From Novakomyces olei (Eukaryota; Ascomycota; Novakomycetes; Novakomycetales; Novakomycetaceae), in NCBI GenBank assembly GCA_016906335.1, contig JADEYG010000007.1, forward strand, positions 1,380,001 through 1,444,000: DNA of 64,000 bases, written 5' to 3'. The position numbers were made by a program, and so were the translations under genes. The notes below the pieces were generated by a model. The model saw only the letters and a list, made by a program, of their open reading frames with translations. It was not told the DNA's origin and did no database searches. The stretch's first letter is position 1; the number at the start of each line of letters is the position of its first letter. This document shows, one piece after another, positions 33,561 through 45,411 of the stretch.

Positions 33561-36500
33561 ATGGCGGCCGCAAATGCGGTCTTTTCCGGGCAAAAAGCCA
33601 TAGCTAATTGCAGTGATGCGGATGTAAGTATATTTAATGAATTTTTAACTTTTAACTTTGGAAATAGATCATATCCGTACTGCTTTCGCAACATGGTGCA
33701 ATTGTATTGGGCCGCGACAAAGTGGAGGACGCGACAGTCATTGTCGCGGATGACGCCTCCACAGTCTTCAGTGAGGATGCGTCCAGACGTGGAGTACCTA
33801 CGGCCAGTGTGAGTTGGTTCTGTCAAGTTCATGATCAGTTTGCTGATAGCTTAGACTGCGTGGGTCTACGATTCGATCAAATTTGACAAAATACAAGAGT
33901 AGGAACTTTGTTATGATCTAGTGTTCTAAGCGTTCAAGTCCGCTACAGTACTCGCCCGACAGCAAAATGATATTTTCGGGTTTGCGTGTGACGTGTGCGG
34001 ATGATGTAAGTTTAGACTGTGCCTATACGGAAAATGCTTTGGATTGTTGCTGAGAGTTTAAAGATACCGACAGGCGATAAGGAGCTTATATACGGGGGCG
34101 TCATGGCACTTGGTGGAGCGTGGGATGAATCTTTAGGGAAAAGAATAACGCATATTGTTGCTTGCAGTATTAAACAGGTACGTGCCGTTCTTGATGATTT
34201 AAATCTAACATTGATAAAGCCAAAGTGTGTTCGAGCGATGCAGCATCCCGAGATTAATATTAAAATAGTTTTGCCTCACTGGTAAGTCTACACTAATAGA
34301 TTGATTTTATGCCTGTTTTATTACAAGTCTAGGTATAGGGCTGAACCTAGATCTAAATCAAATTTAAAACCAAAATCAGTGTCTATTTTATTTTTTAAAT
34401 TACCTTTTTTTATCTAATCAATTGCCAGGTTTGACGACTGTTTAAAATTGAGACGAAAATTGCCCGAGACAAATTACCTTTTACCCGACCCGCCTTTATT
34501 GAAAATGGCATCTTTTTCCAATAATCTGCCGCTGAACTCAGACAAATATTTGGAGAACGTTTATGAAAGCAATTCTGATGTTCCAGAAACTGTGGGAGCG
34601 CGAATATTTGACGGGCAAGCGGTCAAGTTTGCTTCCGATATAGACGTGGGACCACGGCTGTTAAAGCTTTTAAAACAGCTAGTGAGAAGCTCTAGAGGCG
34701 TTCTGTGTGAGGATGATGATATTGAATCTGCAGACATTCTCGTAGCCCGTTATCGCTCTGGACCAGACTTTATACGGGTATTTGTTTCCTATTATTCTCA
34801 ACAGAGTTAAATTTGCTGTTTGCCCTTATATTTAATCATATTTTGTTTGATGTTGATTAAGTTGTAATCATACCTTGCAAGATTTCATTAAATTAAACGC
34901 GCCGATACTAACAGCTTGCTTTCAATAGGCACTTGAACGGAGGATCACGATTGGCAATCTAACATGGCTATTTTGGATGTTTTCCAAAGGCGAATATATC
35001 AACCCTCGCAAACACCTGCTTCATTACCCTGTAATGAACGATAAAATCCCCGGAATGTCAGATATGGTATGAAAATCAAATTTCAAAAATAAAACAGCAT
35101 AAAACAAAATGAAATAAATTTAATGCGGCCGTTCTCACCTACTGACTTTCAGACAATCACAATCACAAACTATACAGGTAAAGCAAGATCCTACCTGGAA
35201 AAGCTTATTTCTGCGTCTGGAGCGACATTCACGAAAACCATGCGACCTACAAATACCCATTTAATAGCGGCCGCACCGGTTGGAGAAAAGTACGATGCAG
35301 CGCAGGAATGGAATATCCAGACAGTAAATCATCTTTGGCTGGAGGAGAGCTATGCGCAAATGTCGGTTCAGTCGTGTACTAAAGTTAGATATACCCATTT
35401 TTCACCTTCTGTCAATATGGTTGATTTAGTTTGTACAACAGAGATCGATGAGAACGTTATCAGACAACGAATGGGTATTGCAGAGTGCAATAGCAGCTCA
35501 AAAAGCATTACAGCAAAAGAGGGATCTGGTTTACAAAAAGTCAATGGCCAAACAGCAGTGGAGCCTGCTGCTGAAGAAATAGGTATAAGGGAAGATCTGG
35601 CGGACGGAGGAAATCCCGTCTTACCGGTCGATGCAGATGAAGAGTTACAGCAGCCGCAATCACCAGACAGTGTCTACTTGACTGCAGATGCGTCTGGTGA
35701 AGAAGAGGCTAATTCCCAAGATGAAAACGGCTCTAAATCAAGCACTCATTCTTCTCCTCTTCCCTCTCCCACAGCTATTGCAAAGTCGACAAAGCACCAA
35801 TTAAGGCAGAGCACACATAGAGGGCAATCGGAAAAGCAAGCAGATGAAACTGATCAGCTGAGATCACCGCCTGTGTCATCATCCGTGCACAAGGCTATTG
35901 CAGTTGAACTTGATTCCAAGAGTGCGGTGAAAACAGCAGCCTCAAGAATCGATGCCGGTGCAGAAGTCAAGAGTACAAAAATTGCCATTGGCATATCTCC
36001 ACCGCCTTCGGATCAGCCAAAATCTGTAGTGCAGAAGCAGCAGCCTTCGCCCGTCCAAGAAACGGCGGTAGGTACACCCAAACACCGACTCACAAGGCAG
36101 GACGGGGAGACGCTTTCATCTTCCCGGTCTTCAAAACGCAAGGCAGCCGAGTCTGCGACTTTTGCCCTTCACAAGTATATTATGCCAGACGTTTTACTAC
36201 ACGAAAAGGAGCGTAAACGGAAATCTCTCGGTGACTTAACCCCTTCACGGCGTGGAAGGGATATGGAAACTGACTACTCGCCAAAGAGCAGAAAAATTCT
36301 CGTGCTGATTACTGGCTATGACGAGGAATTTGCGCCGGAGCAGATTAGTGTAAGTGCAGACAACAGAGAATGGATTGCAATGAATAATAGAATAAGACGA
36401 AAAGGAATAAGGAATTAGGAAAGGAAAGAATAGAATAGAAATTGCAGATACAAAACACAAAATTGAATAACAATCTGGAGGACTTGGAATCAAAAGCATG

Positions 36501-37149
36501 AATGAAAAGAGAATTAAACGGTCTAATATATTTGGCTGATGTCTAAATCAATTAATACATTATACAACATTGACTAATCAATCAGAAACTTAATCAGTTG
36601 GGGCTTTACCTGACGGACGACGCGTCTGTGTGCACTCATTTAGTAGCACCCAAAGTTATGAGGACGAAAAAATTCATGAGTGCAGTGGCTCATGGACCAG
36701 AAGTCGTGACAATGGACTGGCTTCTTCATACGTTATCAACGGGATCAGTGCAAAATCCAAGGCAATTTGAACTAGCGGATTCTGCGGCCGAGCAGCGATG
36801 GGGATTTAGTCTCAAGGACTCACTTGGACGTGCTAGGAAAAACCGTAAAAGTCTCTTGAAAGGCTGGACTGTAATTTTCATGCCTGCTTCATGGAACCGG
36901 ACAAACAAGGATACACTTGCGGGAACCGTGGAGTCAAACGGTGGCCAGTCAAGATTTCTAAGCAATGTAAAGCGGACTGTGGTTAAACTGGACGAGGGTT
37001 ACGACAATGCGGTTCTCGTATTGTCTCCCGATGACGAAAAGTCCGCCGATCCTATCGTGAAGCAACTCGAAAGTAAACAATCTAATGTCAAAACGGTGGT
37101 ACTGGACAGTCTGGTTCGTGCAGTACTGCAACAATCTATTGATTTTTAG
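33561..37149 (+). CDS. RTT107: Multi-BRCT DNA-damage scaffold (Rtt107/Brc1-like)
   Basis: BRCT scaffold of the Rtt107 (budding yeast), Brc1 (fission yeast) and PTIP group, which binds phosphorylated H2A at stalled forks and recruits repair factors. Exons: 33561-33623, 33668 to about 33858, about 33935-34005, 34055-34281, 34429-34777, 34929-35066, 35153-36349, 36598-37149, roughly 930 residues; the exon 2/3 border is uncertain. Key pieces: GGAWDESLGKRITHIVA, RITIGNLTWLFWMFSKGEYI, LLHYPVMNDKIPG, ITITNYTGKARSYLEKLI, GATFTKTMRPTNTHLIAA, WNIQTVNHLWLEESYAQ. A disordered Ser/Pro/Gln linker follows, then the C-terminal BRCT pair (ILVLITGYDEE, CTHLVAPKVMRTKKFMSAVA, VVTMDWLL, WGFSLKDSL). About six BRCT units are implied, as in the family. 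It ends 51 bp from the convergent aminopeptidase gene. Confidence 0.88.
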
Positions 37150-37200
37150 CTAAAGGTTTGGCTTTATTATAGACAAGTATTGTTCATGTATATAATAACG

Positions 37201-38434
37201 CTAGCTCGCGGTGCAGCTCGCAGTGAGCACTTCGACGCCCGTCTCGGTCACGAGCACAGTTTGTCTGTAGAGTTAGAAGCTTTAAGGATTTATTACCATC
37301 AGTCATACTCAAATTGTGCACTATCGCCGTCAGCATGAACGGACCAGCCATCCTGGGGATCTATACTAGTTCTCCCTCGGCCGTCAACTAGGATGGGTTC
37401 TATTGTGAACACCATTCCCGGCAGCATAGCACCGGGATCGCTGTTTTCTAATGAATCAGAATCAGGACGAACAAAAAGGTAGGTAGGCTAAATAGAGCGA
37501 TACCAGATTGATCAATAGATTAGATTAGATTAGATCAGATAAGATCAATCTTATCTAATCAGGGCAAACTATTAATGATTGATCAGACAAGGTTCATACC
37601 ATGGTGGAGGATAAGGGGATAGTCGTGAAACTCACGGCCGATTCCGTGGCCTGAGAGGGATCGTACAACAGAGTATCCTTTCGCTTCTGCAACCTTTTGG
37701 ATAGCCGAGCCGATACCAGAAAGCGGAGCAAAAGGTGCACAGGCTGAAATGCCAGCCTCGAGAGCGCCACGTGTGGCCTCAACAAGCCGACGGCGTTCCT
37801 GGTGTTTCTTTGTGTCGCTGCCAGCGACTAGAAAAGTGTCACAGCAATCGCCGTGGTAGCATGGTGCGCCCGCAGTTTCCCGTCCGTAAAGTGTGACATC
37901 AAGACTTACAATATCGTCTTTTTCCAAAACAAGACTGTGTAAGGTTAGAGATAAACCGCAGAAACAACATTGAATAAAAATGTTTAATTAGGTTTAGATC
38001 ATTGTACAAGGCATCAAGTACACGCGGCAAATGTAAACAAACTTGGATTAAAAACCATACTCGCCTGGCACTCCGTGCGCACATGTACTGTTTACCGATA
38101 CTGTAAGAGCAGCAGGAAAATTGCCATAGTTCAGCGGACTCGGGTACAAGTCACGATCCAGGGCAAATTTACGTACTGCGTCATCAAACGCACGTGCTGG
38201 AGTTCCCGCGCGTACCATTGGCGCCAGTGCGTCGAGGCAAAGACGCGTTTGTGCACAAATGTAACGCGCGCCACGGAGCAGAAACGGATCAAAAGTAGGC
38301 ATCATCGGAAACAGAGCCAGTGGGATATCATCCGTGGGCTGTGATGTGCCTCCACGAGAAGCATAATGCGGAAGTACCGCCCAATTTCGATGTGCATACG
38401 AGGAAAGCTGCCTCTGTAGAGTCAGAAATGACAT
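37201..38434 (-). CDS. Methionine aminopeptidase, METAP1D-like
   Basis: Metal-dependent enzyme that removes initiator Met. Exons: 38434-38061, 37934-37600, 37447-37309, 37264-37201; about 303 residues, all phases consistent. The joins rebuild CAHGVPD-LVLEKDDIVSLDVT, LILHHE-NSDPGAM and SAQFE-QTVLVTETG. Metal ligands can be followed: Asp in SLDVT, Asp in CYHGDCCDTF, His in LSGHGIG, Glu in MVFTIEPI and Glu in AQFE. The N-terminus (MSFLTLQRQLSSYAHRNW) is Ser- and Arg-containing without acids, so a mitochondrial location like human METAP1D is likely, though not shown. No SH3-binding zinc finger typical of cytosolic MAP1 is present. Start: first ATG in the frame. Confidence 0.92.
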
Positions 38435-38994
38435 GTAAAGTTTGAGTTGTGGGCATTAGTAGTAACTGCAAAGTACGAAATTATACGGATATGGGGTAAA
38501 GTGTAGTGGTGATGTTGTCAACAGCGGCAGTCAAAGTTACTAACTATACTTAATTTAAAGTACGGCAAGTGCTATAAAGTAAGATTATCACTACATCACA
38601 GTTACACCATATCAAAGTGACCCTACATCCAGTCACAATATATCAAAGTTACCCCACATACAGTTACACTATACCAAAAGTTACACATACCACATTTATT
38701 CTTGCACGTATATCAGGTCAAGCCTATACAAGTTTGCCTGACGACCTGTTGCGGTAGACGAGTCTCCGACAAACGCAACGATTATAGGAGCAGCCAAAGA
38801 CGCCACGCACCTACGGCCGCAGCCTTGTACGCAATTTACAAAGTGGCCGGCACATCAGCAAGCACATTATGAATGTATTGTAATACTATAGCTTTACACG
38901 CAAGCAAATCACTAATCTGAACAAGGATATGTAGAAACACTTCTCCACCAGCTTTATCCAACCTTTTAATTAAACCCATTGCAAAACGCCCAAT
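38435..38994. other. Intergenic region METAP / KIN1
   Basis: About 560 bp lying upstream of the aminopeptidase gene and downstream of KIN1. It contains a 31-bp tandem repeat (listed separately). No gene is seen. Confidence 0.6.
38599..38691. repeat. 31-bp degenerate tandem repeat, three copies
   Basis: Three adjacent 31-bp units at 38599, 38630 and 38661, each starting CAGTTACA or CAGTCACA and sharing ATCAAAG and ACCCYACAT blocks. It sits 165-260 bp upstream of the aminopeptidase start codon. Could be a small regulatory array. Confidence 0.8.
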
Positions 38995-41900
38995 CTACAA
39001 TTTCAGCTCTGCCACGATCTTGTTTGCCAGCGACTTGTACTGCCAGGAATTGCCACTGATGCGTTTAAACTGTACTCCGTGTAACTGCAGCAGCGATACC
39101 TTGACAATGTAGGCCTCAAACTTGACCGACATATCAGCCACAGCCACCGTATCCTCATCGCCTACTTGAGCCCCCGTGTCCCGACCTCCAGACTCACCAG
39201 ACTCGCCTGATTCTGTTGAAGAGATCCGCGAAAGCGACACGTCTCCACGACCTGTCCCTCCTCGCCGGGAAAGGGACCGCCGAAGCTTACCACTTTCCTC
39301 CTGACCGCCACCCACATCGATGCTTGGGCTATGAACACACAGGAAGCCTCCTTTGATCTCTTTACGCTGAACGCCGAGTCGGTCCAGCACCTGTACCAAA
39401 TCTGCTCTGATCCGTTCAGGAGATTTAGTCGATGTCGTCTGCGAGCTGAAAAGACCACGCAGAAAGACGGGACGTACATAATCCGACCTTGTATCGGCTT
39501 TCAAGTCTGACCTTGACAAACTGCCCTGACCGGACTCTAATAAACTCTGTAAATTCTGCTGCTGCTGCTGCTGCTGATGCTGATGAATCTGCTGATGAAT
39601 TTGCTGCTGCTGATTCTGATTCTGATTCCTATTACCGTCCCTTTCTGACACAGAAGCACTGGCAGCAGTGCTGTCGGAAATAACCTCTCTTCTTCTCGAC
39701 CTGAAATTCGACTGTTTGCCCTGGACATGGCCCATTGACCGAGCTCTTGTGGCAAAAGAACTGCCGCCAGTACTGGCTGCTGAACTCGCTGACCGAGCAA
39801 CTGCACTGCTGCCATTACTACGAGATCCAAGGGACATTGAGCCAGACTCGTGGTGGGGATTAGAGACAGAGACGGCTCGGCCAGACGCGTCTCCAAACGC
39901 AGTCTGTCCCACAGCGGCACTGCCATGCTGGCCCAGCATTACCGCCTGAGCAATTTCAGCATTAGCCTCAGGCGTGGAAAAGGGCTGCTCTCCCAGCTGA
40001 GCACTCTGATCACGAGTCCTCCGTGAAATGGAGAGAGATTTGCGAGGCGTACTGATCTGTGGCTGAGGAGCGGTAGTGGCTGCATTAGCAGTATTTGCAT
40101 TAGCAGAGCCGTAAGCTGTTTCATAGTGCAAAGGTGGTAGAGCGGGTGGAGCCTCAGCGGCATTTGCAGAGACAGAGGCATTTGCAGGCAAATGCTCAGC
40201 CTCTGCCTTTGTCACAGGAGACCTGTGCTGCTTGCGCCGGGACGACATGCGTCTAAACAGGCTCAGTTTCTTTTCCTGAGCCGGCTGTGCTGGCACAGCC
40301 AGCTGGCCTTGAGCCGGATGAGTATTGGCAGCTTTGCCTTCTGCCAAAGGCAAAGAAGCCGGAGCTGCTCCATTGGCCAAAACAGGAGGTGGAGCACTTC
40401 TTTTCACTGGCGAAGTACTCGGACTGGCCGCTGCCTGAGCAAGCGAGATTTCCCTCATTGCCTGAGCAATTTCGCCTTCCCCATCCGTTCTTGCACGTGG
40501 CCGGGTCGTCGTGCTCGAGCCAGCAGACACGTGCCTCGACTCATTGCTGCCGGCCGACGTGCTCTGGTACGAGGCCTCTGGCAGAGAGACTTTGGGGAGA
40601 CGCAGCTCTATTCGAGGCGCCGCCGAGGCTGCCTGCCTGTCGTACTGCTTGCCTTCATTTGTATTTAAATTTGCATTTAAATTTGTATTTAAATTTGTAT
40701 TTAAATTGGCATTTAAATTGGCATTTAAATTGGCATTTGCCTGGCTGGCAGTCTGATTTATTGCTGGCTTATTGCCACCCTGCCTCGTGCAGGCCTGCTC
40801 TTCACGCTCCTGCTTCTCCTGGACGAGGTAGTACACGGAAATGATCGGGTCTATAGGGAAATGCTCGAGCTGCGTATCAGAGACAGTACCTGCGGCAAGA
40901 CTGTCAGCTTTCAGAGCAGGTCCCGTGCCCATATTGTGCCAAGGAGCAGGCTGGTGCTGTGCCGCTGTGCTGGCAATTGGCTGTACCACATTCTGCAAGT
41001 TTTGGTCCGCCTTTCGAGACCACAGTGATTCGAGTATAGACCGACGCTTTTCCCCACGAGGGCTCGGCGAACGGTCGCATACTCTGAGAGAGGCCAGCTG
41101 CTTGTACGCATCAGAGCCAATTATTTGCTCCAGTCGCCGTTTGATTTCGGGTTCCGTTCCAAACTGAAACCCAGTCATCCCGGCAACTGTCTTTTCGCTC
41201 AACGGCAGGGTCAGAGGGGGCCGGTGAGGCAGGTATATTTCTGGCAGAGAATCGTAGCCTTTTAGGATCCAAGGGTGGTGCATTACCTCCACCAGATCGG
41301 CCCTCTGTGCTGGGCTTACGACCAGCATTCGGCTCAGCAGTGAGCGGCAGTCGTTTGACAGCCAGCTCGGGTATTCAACGTGGCCCTGCTTGATTTTACG
41401 GTGCAGGGCTTGCATGCTCTGATCGTCAAAGGGGACTTTGCCACAGACAAGCACATAGAGGACTACACCAAAGGACCATACATCGATCTCTGGCCCAACG
41501 TACGGTTTGGCATTAAGAAGCTCGGGGGCTGCAAAGTACAGCGATCCGCAAAAGGTGTTTAGCAGTGAATTGACCGAGTATAAATTGGACAGTCCGAAAT
41601 CGATTATTTTGATGTTTCCGTCCTTGGAAATAAGGATGTTTTCAATTTTCAAGTCTGTCAATTTGGGTTAGAAATGAAGCACAAGGTGAGTACAGCGCTG
41701 AGGGCAGAGGAAAAGATAAAAGCAAAAGCATAGCAAGAGCAAATACGGAGAAAGAGATCGATACAAGGAAAGGGTGCATGGATAATATAAAACATACCAC
41801 GGTGAACTATAGAGTTGCGGTGAAGGTAGGCGAGAGCGCTAGCTATTTGCCGAGAGAACTTGCGGGCCTGTTTTTCTTTAAGCTTCCCATGGCTGATGAT

Positions 41901-42374
41901 ATAATCGAGCATTTGTCCGCCGTCCACGTACTCGTAAACCATGTAATAGTGCCTCTCGGTAGTGAATACGTCTCGCATAGCGCAAATATAAGGATGCCGA
42001 AGCAATAGTCCCATAGCAACTTCACGAATTGTCCGTATTTCTTTGCTCTTGTCCTGTGAAACTTGCCGGTTGTCTGCACTTGGGGCCGTAGGGTTGGCAC
42101 GATTCACGCTTGCACGTGCAATTATCTTGACCGCCCCTTGTTCGCCCGTAACAACGTTGGTAGCAATTTTAACTTTCCCGGTAGACCCGGCTCCAATCGT
42201 CCGGCCGAGCACCCAGTCTCCCAACTGTCTCCGCCGGGCGGGAGACTGTGCTGGCTGCTGAGGCGGAGGAGGCCGCCGGGGGTCTTCGTACCCTGGGCCG
42301 CTGCCATTGTATGACGTAGCATAGTGAGAGTGGGCAATAACATTAGGGTCTGGTAGGGGGGCAGCTGGGTCCAT
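38995..42374 (-). CDS. KIN1: KIN1/KIN2-type MARK kinase with KA1 domain
   Basis: Serine/threonine kinase of the fungal Kin1/MARK group, with roles in polarity, exocytosis and ER stress. Exons 42374-41798 and 41654-38995, about 1078 residues. The kinase domain starts near residue 52: LGRTIGAGSTGKVKI, AVKII with Lys83, HPYICAMRDVF, YEYVDGGQMLDYIISHG, SIVHR-DLKIENILIS (join at the catalytic loop), IIDFGLSNLYS, TFCGSLYFAAPELL, WSFGVVLYVLVCGKVPFDDQ. A UBA-like segment follows (KRRLEQIIGSDAYKQLA). The middle, several hundred residues, is disordered and holds an N-A/T-N-L repeat and Gln/His runs. The end is a KA1 membrane-binding domain (FEAYIVKVSLLQLHGVQFKR, IVAELKL). The intron is 143 nt. All catalytic residues look intact. 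Confidence 0.95.
40661..40740 (-). repeat. 12-bp coding repeat giving N-A/T-N-L units in KIN1
   Basis: About seven copies of a 12-bp unit (ATTTAAATTTGC and variants on the plus strand) encode Asn-Ala/Thr-Asn-Leu repeats in the disordered middle of KIN1. Frame is kept by the unit length. Confidence 0.85.
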
Positions 42375-42483
42375 ACCGTACCGCTCCCTTCCATTTTCAC
42401 GTATACTTCCCTGACGCTAAAGAGTCGTTAATACGAGTCGAGCGACGCTTTGATAAAAAAATAAAAAAATAGACAAAATCAAA

Positions 42484-42580
42484 TTAAAAATAAATTAAAA
42501 ATAAATTAATAAATTAATAAATTAATAAATTAATAAATCAATAAATCAATAAATCAACAAATCAATGAATTAATAAAATT
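42484..42580. repeat. AT-rich 8-bp tandem repeat (TAATAAAT)n
   Basis: A run of variants of TAATAAAT and CAATAAAT in the KIN1 upstream region. Simple repeat. Confidence 0.8.
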
Positions 42581-42668
42581 AAAAAGCGCGGTCATTAAAC
42601 GTGACAAAAACTTTTTAAAAAAGGATAAAGTGTAATTCATACAGTCACAGTGGCCGATCGCTGTCGCG

Positions 42669-42905
42669 GTGGCGCCACAAGCTCTGCCGTCTCGAGATTA
42701 TCATGTGGATTCTCCGCCCGATGAACAACAGGCTGATTTGCAAAGGTATGAGCCATTATTCAAACCTGCTACTGGAAAAACTGCACCAGTGTCTCGTAAT
42801 GGCCCAGTCCTCCTCAGGACACAGTGGTACGGACTTGTTGAGGAGAAAAAGTAGAGGAAAACAGATCAAAACAGGTAAATCCACGCGGCAGGACAGCAAA
42901 AACTA
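42669..42905 (+). CDS. Possible small unrecognised gene
   Basis: Two overlapping plus-strand frames, 42669-42854 (61 codons, starting MAPQALPSRDYHVDSPPDEQ) and 42703-42906 (67 codons, with helical MSHYSNLLLEKLHQCLVMAQ and a basic tail), lie in an island of higher GC content than its flanks. A GTATGAG donor-like site at 42746 and several AG sites could link them. The composition suggests coding sequence for a small helical protein, but I recognise no family and cannot choose frame or exons. It may equally be a leader sequence of KIN1 read in antisense. Confidence 0.3.
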
Positions 42906-43201
42906 GAGACACAAAGATCGCAGTTTTAAGGCCGTGCAGTACCAAAAGGCACGCAGCAATAGTGCGGATTGACTACACTACGACGGGCGAGTACGATACA
43001 TAAGTGAGGCCGCGTGCTGTTTGTGTGGAGGGAGTGTTTGTGCCTTTGTCGGTCTCTGAGGTATAGTGTTTGGTTTACACTATTATTTACGCTATTTTTA
43101 ACACGCATAGCAGAGTGTAAAAGTAATACAACGAACACAAGTCTAGGCGGGCGTGTACTTGCGCGACTGACTCGATGATATAATAACTTTACTGTGTAAT
43201 G

Positions 43202-43320
43202 CGAGTCTCTTACTCTATTAGTCTCTTACTTTGTTAGCGCCTATTTTGTTAGTCTCTTACTTTGTTAGTCTCTTACTTTGTTAGTCTCTTACTTTGTTAG
43301 TCTCTTACTTTGTTAGTCTG
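43202..43320. repeat. 16-bp tandem repeat (TTAGTCTCTTACTTTG)n
   Basis: About seven copies, the last four nearly perfect, of TTAGTCTCTTACTTTG upstream of KIN1. Minisatellite of unknown role. Confidence 0.9.
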
Positions 43321-43840
43321 TTATAAGTCCTACTTATTATACTTGCTGTTGTACGGGACGTACGAGACACGTGTCTCCAACACGTGACCTGCGAACCCGT
43401 GTGCCGCACAAACAGATTGACTGAGTATTATAGTAAGACGAATTATGCAGCCAGTCGTTAGTACTACAATGTGTGTACAAAAATTGGCTGTCAGAGTTTG
43501 GGCTCATTCATGGTTGGTGGAGGCACTTGTCTGCGCGTGTATATGAACGTGTTTTCTTTCAAGATTACTTGCGGACTTGGCGTGGTGATTGGAAGATGCC
43601 ACGTGAAAAAGTGTGATGTACAAAAATGGTAGAAAAGATAATATGTAGAATAAGAACTGTAGAAGAGTAACTGTAGAAGAGCAACTGTAGAACAATGTAG
43701 AGTAATATAAAAAAATACTATATGAAATAGATTGATTAGATGGCACTGGTAGATGCGAAAAGGACTCGTTCGACTCTTGCATTTTACATTCGCATACTCG
43801 ACATTCACTTGGCATTACACATTATCGCCAATGGCAGAAC

Positions 43841-44978
43841 TTAGTCCTTACTCACTCGCGCCCTGTACGAGTGGTGAGCCCCATAGGGTTTTTCCCGAGT
43901 GACTAGTACGGTAGGCCGCCAGCGAGGCTCGTTAGCCGCGTTTATGAAACGGCAAGGTTCCAAGCAAATTGCTGCCCGACCAGTATAACGCGTCTTGTCA
44001 TCGCGCTGCACGTCCATACTATCCGCAGTATAGCACTGGAAAGCGGGATCCGTAGTGGCAGCTTCCAAATGTACGTTTGTTCCCGGATGGAAAAGTGAAG
44101 CGTACTGTACCATCGGCTCATCTGCCGTATCAGCCTTATCTTCGTCCGGACGTAGAACAAAACAATTGTCTATAGAAGTAGCGCCCGGTGCAGTTTCCAG
44201 TGTAATGGGGACGGTGCCGCTGCCATTGTCCTCAGTATGCAGTCGGGGGAACGTGGCAATTTCGCCAGTCGGCAAGAGTGATTCGTTTACGACAAGGTAC
44301 TTGTTTGTGATAAACTTTACCACTGTGCCAGCGATACTGCCGGTGTCGGAAATATTGAAAAAGCTATGATTTGTAGTGGCCACAATAGTTTCCCTCACAC
44401 CCGGAGGACCTTGGAGGGAAGCACGATGGAAGAATTCAACAACAGACTCGCCCGAGCTAGTTTCAGAAATGACGTATGTCACTGTGAAACGCACATCGCC
44501 AGGGAACCCTTCAGCGCCGTCGCGAGACAGGTATGAAAATACCAAAGTTGCAGACTCTCCAGCTTGTGCACTTGCCAATTCAAACTGCCACGAGTGCAGA
44601 GAGTTAATACCGCCGTGTAGAGTATTGCCTCCCTCGTTGGCAGTCAACTGGTAATCGCGTCCGTTTAAGCCAATTAGTTTTGCGCCAGCGATACGGTTAG
44701 CCACTCGGCCAATAGTAGCACCTTTTGCAATTAGCGGGTCTAACAGAGTACGAAATATTTGGGCAGACAGTACCAAAGTAAGTGGGGTGCTTTGTGTCCA
44801 CGTATGGTTCGGGAGCATCAAAGTTGAGGGTCAACTCCTTCCACGCCTGCGAGAACAGTTTAACTTTCCACGACTGAATACTCGCGCCAATGTCCGTTAG
44901 TGTTACAGACGAAGATGGGAACTGCACGCGCCATCGATTGTACTCGCCAAAGGGTAACTTTTCGATAGTGCAAGTCAT
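43841..44978 (-). CDS. GALM: Aldose 1-epimerase (mutarotase)
   Basis: Galactose-mutarotase-like enzyme interconverting alpha and beta anomers of hexoses. Exons 44978-44774 and 44721-43841, about 361 residues, split by a 52-nt intron. The join rebuilds YFG-ATIGRVANRIAGAK, a family hallmark. Other motifs: NEGGNTLHGGINSLHSWQFE (substrate-binding His), TTNHSFFNISDTGSI (second conserved His), IDNCFVL (conserved Asp), GRAAICLEP (catalytic Glu) and the C-terminal WRPTVLVTREKPYGAHHSYR. It is a stand-alone mutarotase, not the Gal10 fusion with an epimerase domain. Upstream, 81 bp before the start, lies a telobox-like motif. No sugar-pathway cluster is seen around it. Confidence 0.93.
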
Positions 44979-45411
44979 CTCGAGGAAGTGTGGGCTGTCT
45001 CGAGCGAGCGTTGCTTGTGTGCCTCAAAAGTAGCTGTATCAATATAAAATGGTGACTTTAGGGTTAGGGTTTTGATTGGATTCTTGGCGAACGTTGGGTA
45101 GGCACATCGTGCGAATTAAGCATTGTGACAACGGCAATGGTAAAGTTTATGCATAGAATGAAAAGAAACTTGGCTCCAAAATAATGGAAACTCTATTAAT
45201 ATTTTGTATCCAAAGAATCAATGGACGCTTTACCTTATGAGTATTGGACAGAAGCTGCACAAAATTGTCGATATTTGACCATTTCTATTTAATCAATACC
45301 TTACAATGCACTACTGTACTTCCCCCAAACATTATGCTCCAATAACAAAATCTATAATCAGCCATGCATGGATGCGTGCGTGCGTGCGCGCTTTATGTCT
45401 GTATACACTTT
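44979..45411. other. Intergenic region GALM / ERO1
   Basis: About 430 bp between two minus-strand genes. A telomere-like motif lies at 45060-45073. GTGC/GCGT alternation occurs near 45371-45391. No gene is seen. Confidence 0.6.
45060..45073 (-). promoter_or_regulatory. Telobox-like motif upstream of GALM
   Basis: AGGGTTAGGGTTTT on the plus strand, so AACCCTAACCCT in the sense of the gene, 81 bp before the GALM start codon. Possible site for a Tbf1/Teb1-like Myb protein. Confidence 0.45.

Larger units (their letters stand above)
42375..43840. other. KIN1 upstream region with tandem repeats and a possible small gene
   Basis: About 1.5 kb between KIN1 (start) and the aldose epimerase (3' end). 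It contains an AAATTAAT-type repeat at 42484-42580, a GC-richer island with overlapping small frames at 42669-42905 (listed separately), and a 16-bp tandem repeat at 43202-43320. Nothing else is recognisable. Confidence 0.55.

Noticed and set aside
43202-43320. 16-bp repeat array as a CRISPR-like array
   Set aside because: The units are directly adjacent without unique spacers, and the genome is eukaryotic.
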